A DNA stretch of 57,407 bases. It comes from an uncultured Elusimicrobiales bacterium (lineage in GTDB: Bacteria > Elusimicrobiota > Elusimicrobia > Elusimicrobiales > Elusimicrobiaceae). Where the stretch lies: contig CALVFA010000051.1 of assembly GCA_944326725.1 (NCBI GenBank), positions 1-57,407 of the forward strand, written 5' to 3'. Position 1 is the first letter of the stretch. Each line of letters opens with the position of its first letter. Positions 25,191 to 33,843 of the stretch are shown in pieces. The position numbers were made by a program, and so were the translations under genes. The notes beneath the pieces are model-generated. The model was not told where the DNA came from. It made no database searches and was given only the letters and a program-made list of their open reading frames with translations.

Positions 25191-25831
25191 TTTCCCTCTA
25201 TGATTTTCACTCCCGCACTGGCGCCGATGCGGGTGGCACCGGCTGCCACCATGGCATCAAAATCTTCCCGCGTGCGTACGCCGCCGGAAGCTTTCACTTG
25301 CATGGAAGCCGGCACATGGGCCCGCATTAAAGCTACATCTTCCGCGGTAGCTCCGCCTCCGGTGAAACCGGTGGAAGTTTTTACAAAATCAGCGCCCGCC
25401 TGAGTGGAAAGTTCGCAAGCTTTTATTTTTTCTTCTTCCGTCAACACGGAGGTTTCAATAATTACTTTTAATGTAAAATTGTCTCCGGCGTGCCGTACGG
25501 CGGTAATGTCTTTTAACACGGTGTCGTAGTCTTTGCTTTTTAAAGCGCCGATGTTGATAACCATATCCAGTTCATCGGCACCGTTTTTCAAAGCGTCCTT
25601 GGCCTCAAATACTTTGCTTTCTGTGGTGTTGGCTCCCAACGGGAAACCAATGACCGTGCATACTTTTACGTCGCTTCCTTGTAACTGCTTTTTGCAAAAC
25701 GGCACCCAATAAGGGTTTACGCATACGCTGAAAAAACCATATTGGCGTGCTTCGTCACATAAGGTCTTAATAGAGGCTTCATCAGCCTGGGGTTTGAGTA
25801 AAGTATGGTCTATGTATTTGGCCAAGTTCAT
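25187..25831 (-). CDS. deoC: Deoxyribose-phosphate aldolase
   Basis: 214 residues from ATG 25831, which has AAAGGA 8 nt upstream; the earlier ATG at 25840 overlaps that site. Motifs: [11 protein letters not shown] at the start, [20 protein letters not shown], the Schiff-base Lys in FVKTSTGF, and [13 protein letters not shown]. It cleaves deoxyribose 5-phosphate to acetaldehyde and glyceraldehyde 3-phosphate. Placed 13 nt after tpiA, whose product interconverts the resulting triose phosphate. Confidence 0.97.
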   Translation of the reverse strand: MNLAKYIDHTLLKPQADEASIKTLCDEARQYGFFSVCVNPYWVPFCKKQLQGSDVKVCTVIGFPLGANTTESKVFEAKDALKNGADELDMVINIGALKSKDYDTVLKDITAVRHAGDNFTLKVIIETSVLTEEEKIKACELSTQAGADFVKTSTGFTGGGATAEDVALMRAHVPASMQVKASGGVRTREDFDAMVAAGATRIGASAGVKIIEGK

Positions 25832-25844
25832 AATACGCATCCTT

Positions 25845-26600
25845 TTAGTTGAAGTTAATAATGCGGGTAAATTTTTCCGCGATTAACGCCTGCCCGCCTA
25901 CCAGCGCACCGTCCACATCCGGCTGGGCCATAATTTCATCTACATTGCTGTCTTTTACGCTGCCGCCGTAAAGAATGCGGGTGGCGTCAGCAAAAGCCTG
26001 GCCGTATTTGTTGGCCAAGAACTGGCGGATAGCCGCGTGCACTTCTTGCGCCTGGTCCGGGGTGGCAGTTTTGCCGGTGCCAATGGCCCACACCGGTTCA
26101 TAGGCGATAATTAAGCCTTTCAACTCTTCCGCCGTAAAACCTTTTAAACCGTTTTCCAGCTGGCTGTCAATGACGGCAATGGTTTCGTTGGCTTCGCGCT
26201 GGGCCAACGTTTCGCCTACGCAGAAAATGATGGTTAAGCCATGGCGTAGGGCAGCAGCTACTTTTTTATTCAAAATCTCGTCAGTATCCCCAAACACGCT
26301 GCGGCGTTCGCTGTGGCCTAAAATCGTGTGCGTGGCACCGGCGTCTTTGGCTTGAACGGGGGAAACGGCGCTGGTAAAAGCTCCTTTATCTTCCCAGTGA
26401 ATATCTTGGGAGGCTATTTCAATGGCAGAGCCTTTGGCCAGTTTGGCCACTTCGGATAAAGAGGTAAAAGAGGGGGCTACGATAATTTCTGCGTTATTTT
26501 TATTTTCTGCTTTTTTCAAAGCTTCAATAAGGGCGGCAGATTCAGCCAGCGTATTGTGCATTTTCCAGTTTCCGGCGATAATAGGCGTTCTTTTGGTCAT
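25845..26600 (-). CDS. tpiA: Triosephosphate isomerase
   Basis: 251 residues, normal length. The catalytic Lys is in AGNWKMH (residues 9-15), the electrophilic His in LGHSERR (about 95), and the base Glu in [12 protein letters not shown] (about 165-176). The phosphate loop is [17 protein letters not shown] ribosome-binding site precedes the ATG. First gene of the 13-gene minus-strand block; a TATAAT -10 lies upstream at 26657-26662 on the minus strand without a clear -35. Confidence 0.97.
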   Translation of the reverse strand: MTKRTPIIAGNWKMHNTLAESAALIEALKKAENKNNAEIIVAPSFTSLSEVAKLAKGSAIEIASQDIHWEDKGAFTSAVSPVQAKDAGATHTILGHSERRSVFGDTDEILNKKVAAALRHGLTIIFCVGETLAQREANETIAVIDSQLENGLKGFTAEELKGLIIAYEPVWAIGTGKTATPDQAQEVHAAIRQFLANKYGQAFADATRILYGGSVKDSNVDEIMAQPDVDGALVGGQALIAEKFTRIINFN

Positions 26601-26922
26601 TTCATTTTCCTCTTATATAAATAAAATATATTTGTCGCCTTAGGATAAGACGACCTATTATAGATAGTATCATAAAAAATCATGTTTTTAAAGGGGCAAT
26701 CCCCCTTTTGGGGTAAGTTTGTCTGTTTTTTAAACTCCGATAGAGAATGCTCGGCGACAGCGGGGCTGGACGGCAAGTGCAATGAGCCCTATATAAACAG
26801 ATGGTAGCTGGAATTGACAATAGGAACAGCTGTTTCGTGGGGCAGTTTATTTGTGCTGGAGGAAGGACGGTAGAATTTCCTTAGCTGGTTTCACTGCGTT
26901 TCTTTTGGAGAAAAACCTATAA
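26601..26922. other. Intergenic stretch between tpiA and the POT gene
   Basis: About 320 nt hold the 5' region of tpiA on the right of its start (minus-strand TATAAT at 26657-26662) and the terminator of the peptide transporter gene at the far end. In between I recognise no gene or RNA. A small GGGG/CCCC hairpin lies near 26697-26720. Confidence 0.4.
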
Positions 26923-26923
26923 A

Positions 26924-26947
26924 AAACCCCGCTTGTAAGCGGGGTTT
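26924..26947 (-). terminator. Terminator of the peptide transporter gene
   Basis: The inverted repeat AAACCCCGCTT/AAGCGGGGTTT lies 18 nt beyond the stop codon; a TTT-rich tail follows on the minus strand. The core matches other terminators in the window. Confidence 0.85.
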
Positions 26948-26965
26948 CTGTTGAAAAGATAGTGC

Positions 26966-28354
26966 TTATTGAACTCCGTGCATCCACTGTTTGATTTTGC
27001 GGGCCATAATCCACATAACAACACCAAACAGCATAGAGCCCAAAGCGGGCACAGAGAACAGCGTAGTAAGGCTCCAGGATTCGTAGTAACTGGCGAGCCA
27101 ACCTGCCAACAGGTTGCCAAAGAAGCTGGCGGCTAACCAAACGCCCATCAACATAGACATGAATTTAGCCGGAGCCAATTTGGACACCATGGACAATCCT
27201 ACCGGGGAGAGACACAGCTCACCCATCGTGCAGAACATATAGGTGATAACCAACCAGATGGCACTTACGGGGCCGCTGGAAGCGTAAATGCTGGCACCAA
27301 TGACAATGGCGGCAAAACCGACGCCTTGCAGAAATAAGCCCCAGCCAAATTTGGTGGGAATACTCGGGTTTTTATCACCCAAGCGGATCCATAATTTGGC
27401 AAACAACGGCGCAAACAGCACCACGAAAATGGGGTTGACGGCCTGGAAGTAAGACGCTTTCAAAGTCACTTCTCCAATGAAAGGAAGTACCGGGGTTAAG
27501 TCAGTGGCCTCTTTAGCAAAGAAGTTCAAAGATGTGCCGGCCTGTTCAAAGAAAGCGAAGAAGAAAATAGCAAAGAACACAAAGGTAAAGATGGCTTTAA
27601 TCTTGTCCCACTCCTCCGAGGTAAGGGGCTTGTTGGCTTCTTCGGCGCGGGCTTTTTCCGTGGCGTCGTTGGCCAAATCCGTTCCTTTGGTAACAGGGTG
27701 CAGACCAATGTGTCCCAAATATTTGTTTTGGGAAACCAAGTACCAAATTAAACCAATAAGCATACCCGTACCGGCAGCCATAAAGCCGTATTTCCATTTA
27801 TAGGCTTCCAATGCGTTCATAGGATCATGCGGTTCACCCAAGAAGCCGCAGACAAACGGAGCGAAGAAAGCTCCTAAGTTAATCCCCATATAGAAGATAG
27901 TAAAACCGCCGTCTCTTCTGGGGTCATTGGGTTCGTAGAGTTCGCCTACGATGCTGGAAATATTCGGTTTAAAGAAACCATTGCCGATAACAATCAGCGT
28001 TAAGCCGGTAGCCAAAGCGACAACCGGGGAAATGATTTCATACGAAGCCAGTATAAACTGCCCCAATGCCATCAGAATGGCGCCGATGGTAATAGAATGG
28101 CGTTTGCCGATGTATCTGTCGGCCAAGTAACCTCCCAGCACCGGGGTTAAATAAACTAAGGCGGTAAACATACCGTAAATTTTGCTGGAGGTGGCCTTGC
28201 TGAAACCAATGACGGTGCTGATCATGAACAATGCCAGCAACGCGCGCATGCCGTAATAGTTAAAACGTTCCCACATTTCAACCATAAAAAGCATATATAA
28301 AGCTTTCGGTTGACCTTGTTTGGTTACGTTGTGTTTTACTTCTTCATCAGTCAT
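26966..28354 (-). CDS. POT/PTR-family proton-coupled peptide transporter
   Basis: 462 residues with about 12-14 membrane segments. The POT fingerprint ExxERFxYYG is present as EMWERFNYYGMRALL (residues 26-40) and the second signature as FYMGINLGAFFAPFVCG (about 155-171). GGYLADRYIGKRHS is the usual MFS loop. It imports di- and tripeptides with protons, which suits a peptide-fermenting gut bacterium. Monocistronic: its own terminator follows, and 71 nt separate it from the upstream gene. Confidence 0.95.
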   Translation of the reverse strand: MTDEEVKHNVTKQGQPKALYMLFMVEMWERFNYYGMRALLALFMISTVIGFSKATSSKIYGMFTALVYLTPVLGGYLADRYIGKRHSITIGAILMALGQFILASYEIISPVVALATGLTLIVIGNGFFKPNISSIVGELYEPNDPRRDGGFTIFYMGINLGAFFAPFVCGFLGEPHDPMNALEAYKWKYGFMAAGTGMLIGLIWYLVSQNKYLGHIGLHPVTKGTDLANDATEKARAEEANKPLTSEEWDKIKAIFTFVFFAIFFFAFFEQAGTSLNFFAKEATDLTPVLPFIGEVTLKASYFQAVNPIFVVLFAPLFAKLWIRLGDKNPSIPTKFGWGLFLQGVGFAAIVIGASIYASSGPVSAIWLVITYMFCTMGELCLSPVGLSMVSKLAPAKFMSMLMGVWLAASFFGNLLAGWLASYYESWSLTTLFSVPALGSMLFGVVMWIMARKIKQWMHGVQ

Positions 28355-28425
28355 TTATTTCTCCTTCTTATTTACAAGGGTACTCTATATTGTACAAAAA
28401 AACGAGAAGCAAATTGGGATAAAAT

Positions 28426-28731
28426 TTACAGACCGGCAGGCAAGAAATAGAGGAAAGCTTCTTGCATCAGAAGAAAAGAATGGTACAGCGTATATATAAC
28501 ATAAGCAGAAAAAAGCATAATGCCCGCCGTCCAGCACCATTTGGCACGCAGGCTTAATTTATGGGAGAGCCATACCGTAATTAAAGAGAACGGACCTGCA
28601 AGCAGTGTTAAAAGCAATATGCCACCATGGTCATACCAAAAGCCCATGCCGGGCAAAAGCGGTTTGCCGCAGTAGCGGCAATAGCAGTCGGTTTCTTCCA
28701 CCGGGCGGCGGCAGCGCGGGCAGGGACTCAT
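28426..28731 (-). CDS. Small zinc-ribbon membrane protein
   Basis: 101 residues from ATG 28731, which overlaps the rel stop by one base and has GGAGG 7 nt upstream. The N-terminus carries a C4 zinc ribbon, CPRCRRPVEETDCYCRYC (about 4-21). Two membrane segments follow at about 34-52 and 63-85. Such ribbon-plus-membrane proteins are common and mostly uncharacterised. Translationally coupled to rel, hence probably co-expressed. No specific function can be assigned. Confidence 0.8.
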   Translation of the reverse strand: MSPCPRCRRPVEETDCYCRYCGKPLLPGMGFWYDHGGILLLTLLAGPFSLITVWLSHKLSLRAKWCWTAGIMLFSAYVIYTLYHSFLLMQEAFLYFLPAGL

Positions 28732-30173
28732 CAAATATCCTCCCCTCTGCTGCGCAGCGCGCGTTTAATGCGGCTGCGGGCATTGGCGGTTTTAGCAAAT
28801 TCCAGCCAGTCACGTCTGGGGGCGGCGTTTTTCTTAGTGATGATTTCGCACACGTCGCCTGTTTTAAATACATAGTCCATGCTGACCATGCGGTTGTTTA
28901 CTTTGGCGCCCATATAATGTTCGCCGATATCTGTGTGAATGGCAAAGGCAAAATCAATGGGGGTGGACCCTTCCGGCAGGGGCTTTACATCTGCCTGCGG
29001 GGTAAAGACAAATACTTGCTGTAAATTGATGTCTGTTTTGAACCCTTCCAAAAACTCGCGCGGGGCGGTCAAATCCCGCTGCCATTCAATCCATTGGCGT
29101 ATCCAGTTAATTTTTTCGTCAAAGTTTTTGTCTTTTTTGCCCGCGCCCAGTTTGTATCTCCAGTGGGCGGCAATACCATATTCGCAGGTGCGGTGCATTT
29201 CTTCGGTGCGGATTTGTATTTCGACAATGTCGCCGGTGGGCACCAGCACGGTGGTGTGTATGCTTTGGTACATATTGGATTTGGGGGTGGCAATATAGTC
29301 GGTAAACGTGCCTGCCAGCGGCTTAAAGCGGGAATGCACCACCCCAAGCGCCTTGTAGCAGTCTGATAAATTTTTGGTAATAATGCGCACGCCCAAAGAG
29401 TCTTGGATTTCCGCAAACGTCAAATGCTGTTTTTGCATTTTGCGGTAAATGGAATAATAGTTTTTGGCGCGGGAAAGCAGACGATAATCTATTCCTTCTT
29501 CTTTCAGCGCCGGCTCCAATAATTTTTTAAATGCGTTTAAGGTGGCTTCGCGGTCTGCGGTACGTTTTTCCACCTGTTCTACTAGGTCTTTAAATTCTTC
29601 CGGGTGGAGATATTTAAATGCCAAATCTTCCAGCTCGGTTTTTATAGTGAACATGCCCAAACGCTGGGCCAACGGAGCATAGAGGGTGATGGTTTCGTAG
29701 GATTTAAATTGCTGTTTTTCCGGCGGCATAACGTCCATCGTACGCATATTGTGGGTGCGGTCAGCGAGTTTGATTAAAATAACGCGCACGTCTTCTGCCA
29801 CCGCCACCAGCATTTTGCGCCAGTTTTCCACGGTTTCTTCATCGGTAGACGAAAATTTCAGGTCACTGATTTTGGTGACGCCTTGCACCATGTGGGCAAT
29901 TTCTTTGTTGAATTCCTTTTTTAATTCTTCAGAGGTAACACCGGTGTCCTCCACCGTGTCGTGCAGCAGCCCGGCACAAATGGTCTCTTCGTCCATTTTA
30001 AAATCCAGCAGAATTTGCGCCACCGCGCAGCAATGGTTAAAATACGGCTCCCCAGTTTCGCGTTTTTGGTCTTTGTGGGCATTTTGGGCAAAGCGGTAGG
30101 CCTTCTCCAACATCGCGGTGTCTGCGTTGGGGTTGTATTCTTTAAATTGGGCTACCAGTTCGCTCAGTTGCAT
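28731..30173 (-). CDS. rel: RelA/SpoT-family (p)ppGpp synthetase-hydrolase, short form
   Basis: 480 residues, against about 700-750 for a full-length Rel. The HD hydrolase domain is intact (YFNHCCAVAQILLD, LLHDTVEDT, KLADRTHNMRTM, about 40-150). The synthetase domain has SRAKNYYSIYRKMQKQ, DSLGVRII, FTDYIATPKSNMYQSIHTTV and EIQIRTEEMH (about 230-345). The TGS domain is at about 385-445. The protein stops there: the helical, zinc-finger and ACT domains that contact the ribosome are absent. It makes and degrades the stringent-response alarmone. It starts 3 nt after lpxB. Confidence 0.93.
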   Translation of the reverse strand: MQLSELVAQFKEYNPNADTAMLEKAYRFAQNAHKDQKRETGEPYFNHCCAVAQILLDFKMDEETICAGLLHDTVEDTGVTSEELKKEFNKEIAHMVQGVTKISDLKFSSTDEETVENWRKMLVAVAEDVRVILIKLADRTHNMRTMDVMPPEKQQFKSYETITLYAPLAQRLGMFTIKTELEDLAFKYLHPEEFKDLVEQVEKRTADREATLNAFKKLLEPALKEEGIDYRLLSRAKNYYSIYRKMQKQHLTFAEIQDSLGVRIITKNLSDCYKALGVVHSRFKPLAGTFTDYIATPKSNMYQSIHTTVLVPTGDIVEIQIRTEEMHRTCEYGIAAHWRYKLGAGKKDKNFDEKINWIRQWIEWQRDLTAPREFLEGFKTDINLQQVFVFTPQADVKPLPEGSTPIDFAFAIHTDIGEHYMGAKVNNRMVSMDYVFKTGDVCEIITKKNAAPRRDWLEFAKTANARSRIKRALRSRGEDI

Positions 30174-30176
30174 AAG

Positions 30177-31331
30177 TTATTTTTTTACCATGTCGTCCAA
30201 AATTTCTTTGGCGGCGCGGGCGGCTACGCCTTTTTCGCCCAAAGAGGCGCGCAGCTTTAACAGTTCGGCGCGCTGGGCGGCTAATTTAGCCGGGTTTTGA
30301 AACATAGCCATCGTTTCTGCCGCTAATGCGCGGGCGGAAGCGTCACCCTGAATGAGTTCTTTAACCAGCGGCTTGCCCGCCAATAAATTGACTAAAGAGA
30401 TGTAAGGCACTTTAATGACCATTTTGGCAATCTGGTACGTAGGCCAGAACAGTTTGTACGCCACCACCATCGGCACGCCCAAAAGCGCATTTTCCAGCGT
30501 GGCGGTGCCGGAGCAGGCCAACAAGAAGTCCATTTGGCTTCTGAGTTCGTAGTTTTTGTCTTTGACAATATGAAAGTTCGGGTGGGGGGCTTCACCTAAC
30601 AAATCTAAGATGATTTTTTCGTCCCGGTCCGGCAACAGGAATAAATAGGCCTGAGTGTTAGGAAACTCTTTAAGCACCTGTTTAAAAGCTTGATAATAAA
30701 CCGGGGTCAGGCGTTTGATTTCCCCCATACGGCTGCCGGGCAGCAGGCCCAGCTTCCAGGCTTTGTTCTTATCGGTAGATGTATCTGCCGAATGCGGGCT
30801 GGGCTGGGGCATAATGTCTAAGAGCGGGTTGCCCAAAAACACGGCGTTTCCGCCAAATTTTTTATGGAAATCAGCTTCAAACGGATAAATGACAAACATC
30901 TTTCTGGTCAGCCGCGCCAGCTGTTTGGCGCGGTATTGGCGGCTGGCCCACACTTGTGGCGTGACATAATAATAAGCGGGAATGCCCCGGTGCGCCGCCA
31001 TGCCCAATACCTGATGGTTAAATCCGTAAAAATCCACCACGATGACCGCCGAGGGATTTTGCGTTTCCATATAAGCGCGGATTTTTTTCATCAGCTCCAG
31101 CCACAGCGGCATTTTTTTCAGCGGCTCAATAAATCCGCTAGCCCCCTGGGAAGCCAAATCATATAAAAACACGTCCGCTTCTTTTTGCATGAGCTTGCCG
31201 CCTACGGCGGTAATGCGCACGTCCGGGTCGGCTTTTTTCAGCTCCCGGATCAGGCCCGAGGCGTGCAAATCGCCCGATACATCTCCGGCGACAAGCAGAA
31301 TGTTTTTGGTCAAGGGGGTAATAGTTGGCAT
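30177..31331 (-). CDS. lpxB: Lipid-A-disaccharide synthase
   Basis: 384 residues, normal length. It opens with the GT19 signature ILLVAGDVSGDLHASGLIREL (near residues 10-30), then GFIEPLKKMP, VDFYGFNHQVLG and YYVTPQVWASR. The C-terminal half has GLLPGSRMGEIKRLTPVY and CSGTATLENALLGVPMVVAYK. It joins UDP-diacyl-glucosamine and lipid X to form the lipid A disaccharide at the inner membrane. Sits 2 nt after the Gfo/Idh oxidoreductase and before rel. Confidence 0.97.
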   Translation of the reverse strand: MPTITPLTKNILLVAGDVSGDLHASGLIRELKKADPDVRITAVGGKLMQKEADVFLYDLASQGASGFIEPLKKMPLWLELMKKIRAYMETQNPSAVIVVDFYGFNHQVLGMAAHRGIPAYYYVTPQVWASRQYRAKQLARLTRKMFVIYPFEADFHKKFGGNAVFLGNPLLDIMPQPSPHSADTSTDKNKAWKLGLLPGSRMGEIKRLTPVYYQAFKQVLKEFPNTQAYLFLLPDRDEKIILDLLGEAPHPNFHIVKDKNYELRSQMDFLLACSGTATLENALLGVPMVVAYKLFWPTYQIAKMVIKVPYISLVNLLAGKPLVKELIQGDASARALAAETMAMFQNPAKLAAQRAELLKLRASLGEKGVAARAAKEILDDMVKK

Positions 31332-31333
31332 AG

Positions 31334-32395
31334 TTATTTATCCTGTTTAAACCGGCCTAATGTTTCGTCTAACATAATTTGCGCCGCTTTGGCTACGTCA
31401 TGCACCACTTGAAACGGTTTGGGCGTGTGCAGATGACCGGTTTTGGGAATGTCGTAGCGGTTGATTTTATCGGTAATTTTCAGCGCCAGCTCCAAGGCTT
31501 TGCTGCCCTTTTCTCCGCTGGGGGCCGGGGTTTTGTTGGTGTGAATGCAGTCAATAAAATGCAGAATTTCCGCCGTAATGGGCAGCTGTTTTTGTACGGG
31601 GGGATAGAGCACCGTCAAATCCTGCATAGACTCAATGACGGGTTTTTCTTTCTTATAAATCTTTACCCGCGCATTCATAAAATCTACGGAGATATAAGCG
31701 TCCTGCTGGAACAAATGCATAAAGCGGGCCCGCTCAAAGCTGGCGCGGCTGGCAGTCAAGTCAGCCAAAGCGCCGTTGGCAAAGCGTATTCGCACGTTGG
31801 CTATGTCCTCGTGGGCGGAGAAAACGCTCAGCCCCGTAGCGTCAATGCTTACTACTTCGCTGTCAACCAGCGTCAGCAGCAAGTCAATATCGTGAATCAT
31901 CAGGTCCAGCACAACCCCGATGTTAGACATACGCGGGTCATAGGGCCCCAAGCGGTTCATCGTCAAAAATTTGGGGTTTTCAATATATTTGACTGCTTCT
32001 ACAACAGCCGGGTTGAAGCGTTCCACATGGCCTACCTGCAACACGAGGTTATGTAATTTGGCAGTTTGAATTAAATCGCGCGCTTGGTCTAAGGTGGTGG
32101 CAATCGGTTTTTCCACCAGAGTATGCACGCCATGTTCCAAGCAGTACATGCCGATTTGGTGGTGCAAATGCGTCGGGGCCGCCACAATAACAGCGTCCAC
32201 CTGTCCCACCAGCTCTTCCATTTTGGAGTAGGGCGTGGCATTGTATTGCCAGGCCAGTTTTTGGGCGCGCATTAAATCGGGGTCACAGACGCCGATTAAA
32301 GATACGCCTTTCATCTTAGATAATGTACGCGTATGAAAAGTGCCAATTTTGCCGGCGCCGATGACGCCGAATTTCAGGGTGTTTTGCTCTGCCAT
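31334..32395 (-). CDS. Gfo/Idh/MocA-family oxidoreductase
   Basis: 353 residues. The Rossmann NAD(P) motif FGVIGAGKIGTFHTR lies at residues 9-23, and the family EKP motif (LVEKPIATT) at about 93-101. The C-terminal alpha/beta domain follows. It sits directly before lpxB. In some lipid A gene clusters of other phyla an enzyme of this family lies in the same place. GnnA, which with GnnB makes a diamino sugar for amide-linked lipid A, also belongs here. No GnnB-like aminotransferase is in the window, so the substrate stays open. Confidence 0.88.
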   Translation of the reverse strand: MAEQNTLKFGVIGAGKIGTFHTRTLSKMKGVSLIGVCDPDLMRAQKLAWQYNATPYSKMEELVGQVDAVIVAAPTHLHHQIGMYCLEHGVHTLVEKPIATTLDQARDLIQTAKLHNLVLQVGHVERFNPAVVEAVKYIENPKFLTMNRLGPYDPRMSNIGVVLDLMIHDIDLLLTLVDSEVVSIDATGLSVFSAHEDIANVRIRFANGALADLTASRASFERARFMHLFQQDAYISVDFMNARVKIYKKEKPVIESMQDLTVLYPPVQKQLPITAEILHFIDCIHTNKTPAPSGEKGSKALELALKITDKINRYDIPKTGHLHTPKPFQVVHDVAKAAQIMLDETLGRFKQDK

Positions 32396-32522
32396 AGGGG
32401 GTACCTCGCTATATTTATTTTATTATATCATATAGGCGCGCAGGCGCATACGCGGGTTTATGCGGGTGCGCGGGGTATTTTTAAGGTATAATATCCCTAT
32501 AGGTTTTAGTAAAGGAAAACAT

Positions 32523-32969
32523 ATGGAACGAACGCTTATTTTAATTAAACCCGATGCCATTGAAAAACGCCTGACGGGGCTGGTGCTTTCCCGCTTTGAG
32601 GCGTTGGGGCTGGAAATTGCCGGCGCCAAAGTGGTGCGTGCCACCGAGGAGTTGCTGCGCCAGCATTACGACAATTTAAAAGGCACGCCGTTTGTGGACG
32701 GCGTAGTTAAATTTATGATGGGCGATTATAACCACCTGCCCGACCACCGCATTTACGCCTTTGTGCTGCGCGGGGATAACGCTGTGGCGCGCGTGCGCGC
32801 CGCTTTGGGCGCCACCAACCCGGAAAAAGCCGAACCCTGGACGCTGCGCGGCCAGTTTGGCTGTATTAAAGACGGTGTAATGCAAAATGCGGTGCACGCT
32901 TCCGGCACGCCGCAGGAAGCGGAGCGGGAAATTGCGCTGTGGTTTAAGCCGGAAGAAGTATTGCCATGA
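32523..32969 (+). CDS. ndk: Nucleoside diphosphate kinase
   Basis: 148 residues from ATG 32523, which has AAAGGAAA upstream and the typical opening ERTLILIKPDAIEKR; a longer frame from 32460 is rejected. The active-site His is in QNAVHASGTP (about residue 126). It exchanges gamma-phosphate between NTPs and NDPs. A TATAAT box at 32487-32492 is probably its -10. The stop overlaps the start of the next gene as ATGA. Confidence 0.97.
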   Translation: MERTLILIKPDAIEKRLTGLVLSRFEALGLEIAGAKVVRATEELLRQHYDNLKGTPFVDGVVKFMMGDYNHLPDHRIYAFVLRGDNAVARVRAALGATNPEKAEPWTLRGQFGCIKDGVMQNAVHASGTPQEAEREIALWFKPEEVLP

Positions 32970-33811
32970 AAAAACATCTTGTGCTGGGCGTTTTGCTGTT
33001 TGTCCTTTCGCCGCTGGTGTGTGCGCAGGTGAAAGGGACGGCTGTTTCTTTTTCTACGCCGGACGGGTGGAATATTTCCGCCGTGTATCAACCGGCGGAA
33101 ACGGGGAAAAAGACGGCTGTTTTGCTGCATGATGTCGGTAAGACAAAAAATGAATTTACTACTTTTTCGGGCAAACTGGCGGATAACGGCTTTGGTTATT
33201 TGGCCTTGGATTTGCGCGGACACGGGCAAAGCGTCAACAGAGGCAGTTATGAAACTTTTGCCAAAGAAGGCGTGGACAACGATTACAACAAAATGGTGCG
33301 CGATGTGGAGGCGGGGGTTAATTTCCTGCAGAAAAAAGGCATCGCAGATGAAGATATCGTGCTGGTGGGGGCCGGTATGGGCGCCAATGTGGCGGCTAAG
33401 GCGGCCAGCATGGTGCCTTCTATAGGAGCGATAGCATTGCTGACGCCGGTGACTAATTTCCGCGATGTGTTGTCTATCCCGGCACTGCGGGTGTACAAAG
33501 GCAAAGTGTTTATTGCCGCCGCCGCTGATGACAAGAAAACCTTTTTGGAAGCCAGCCTGCTGCGTAATGTGGCTTTTTTAAGTTCGGGAGAAGGACAAGT
33601 GGTGTTTGCCACCGCTTATGACCAGTCCGGACATGACTTGTTGGACCGCTGGGTAACGCCGGAGCTGATTCAATGGCTGCTTACGCCGCAGCGGCCGGAA
33701 ATAAAACCCGATGTTGTATTGGAGCAAACACAGCCGGACCCGTATAGTGCATATGAACCGGTGGCGCCGTCTGCCACGGAAGACGCTTTAGTCCCCTCGG
33801 TGCTTTATTAA
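32966..33811 (+). CDS. Secreted alpha/beta-hydrolase-like protein lacking the nucleophile Ser
   Basis: 281 residues. A signal peptide ends near PLVCAQ (residue 21). The fold pattern is clear: AVLLHDVGKTKNEF (oxyanion-region HD), GYLALDLRGHGQS, then the nucleophile elbow. The elbow reads VLVGAGMGANVA, so the GxSxG motif has Gly where Ser should be. The late His may be in YDQSGHDLL (about 226). It may be a non-hydrolytic binding protein or use another chemistry. The C-terminal 40 residues are Pro/Glu-rich. It overlaps ndk by 4 nt. Confidence 0.75.
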   Translation: MKKHLVLGVLLFVLSPLVCAQVKGTAVSFSTPDGWNISAVYQPAETGKKTAVLLHDVGKTKNEFTTFSGKLADNGFGYLALDLRGHGQSVNRGSYETFAKEGVDNDYNKMVRDVEAGVNFLQKKGIADEDIVLVGAGMGANVAAKAASMVPSIGAIALLTPVTNFRDVLSIPALRVYKGKVFIAAAADDKKTFLEASLLRNVAFLSSGEGQVVFATAYDQSGHDLLDRWVTPELIQWLLTPQRPEIKPDVVLEQTQPDPYSAYEPVAPSATEDALVPSVLY

Positions 33812-33843
33812 TTGGCCCGGGGCGGCAGCGTCAGGAGGATAAT

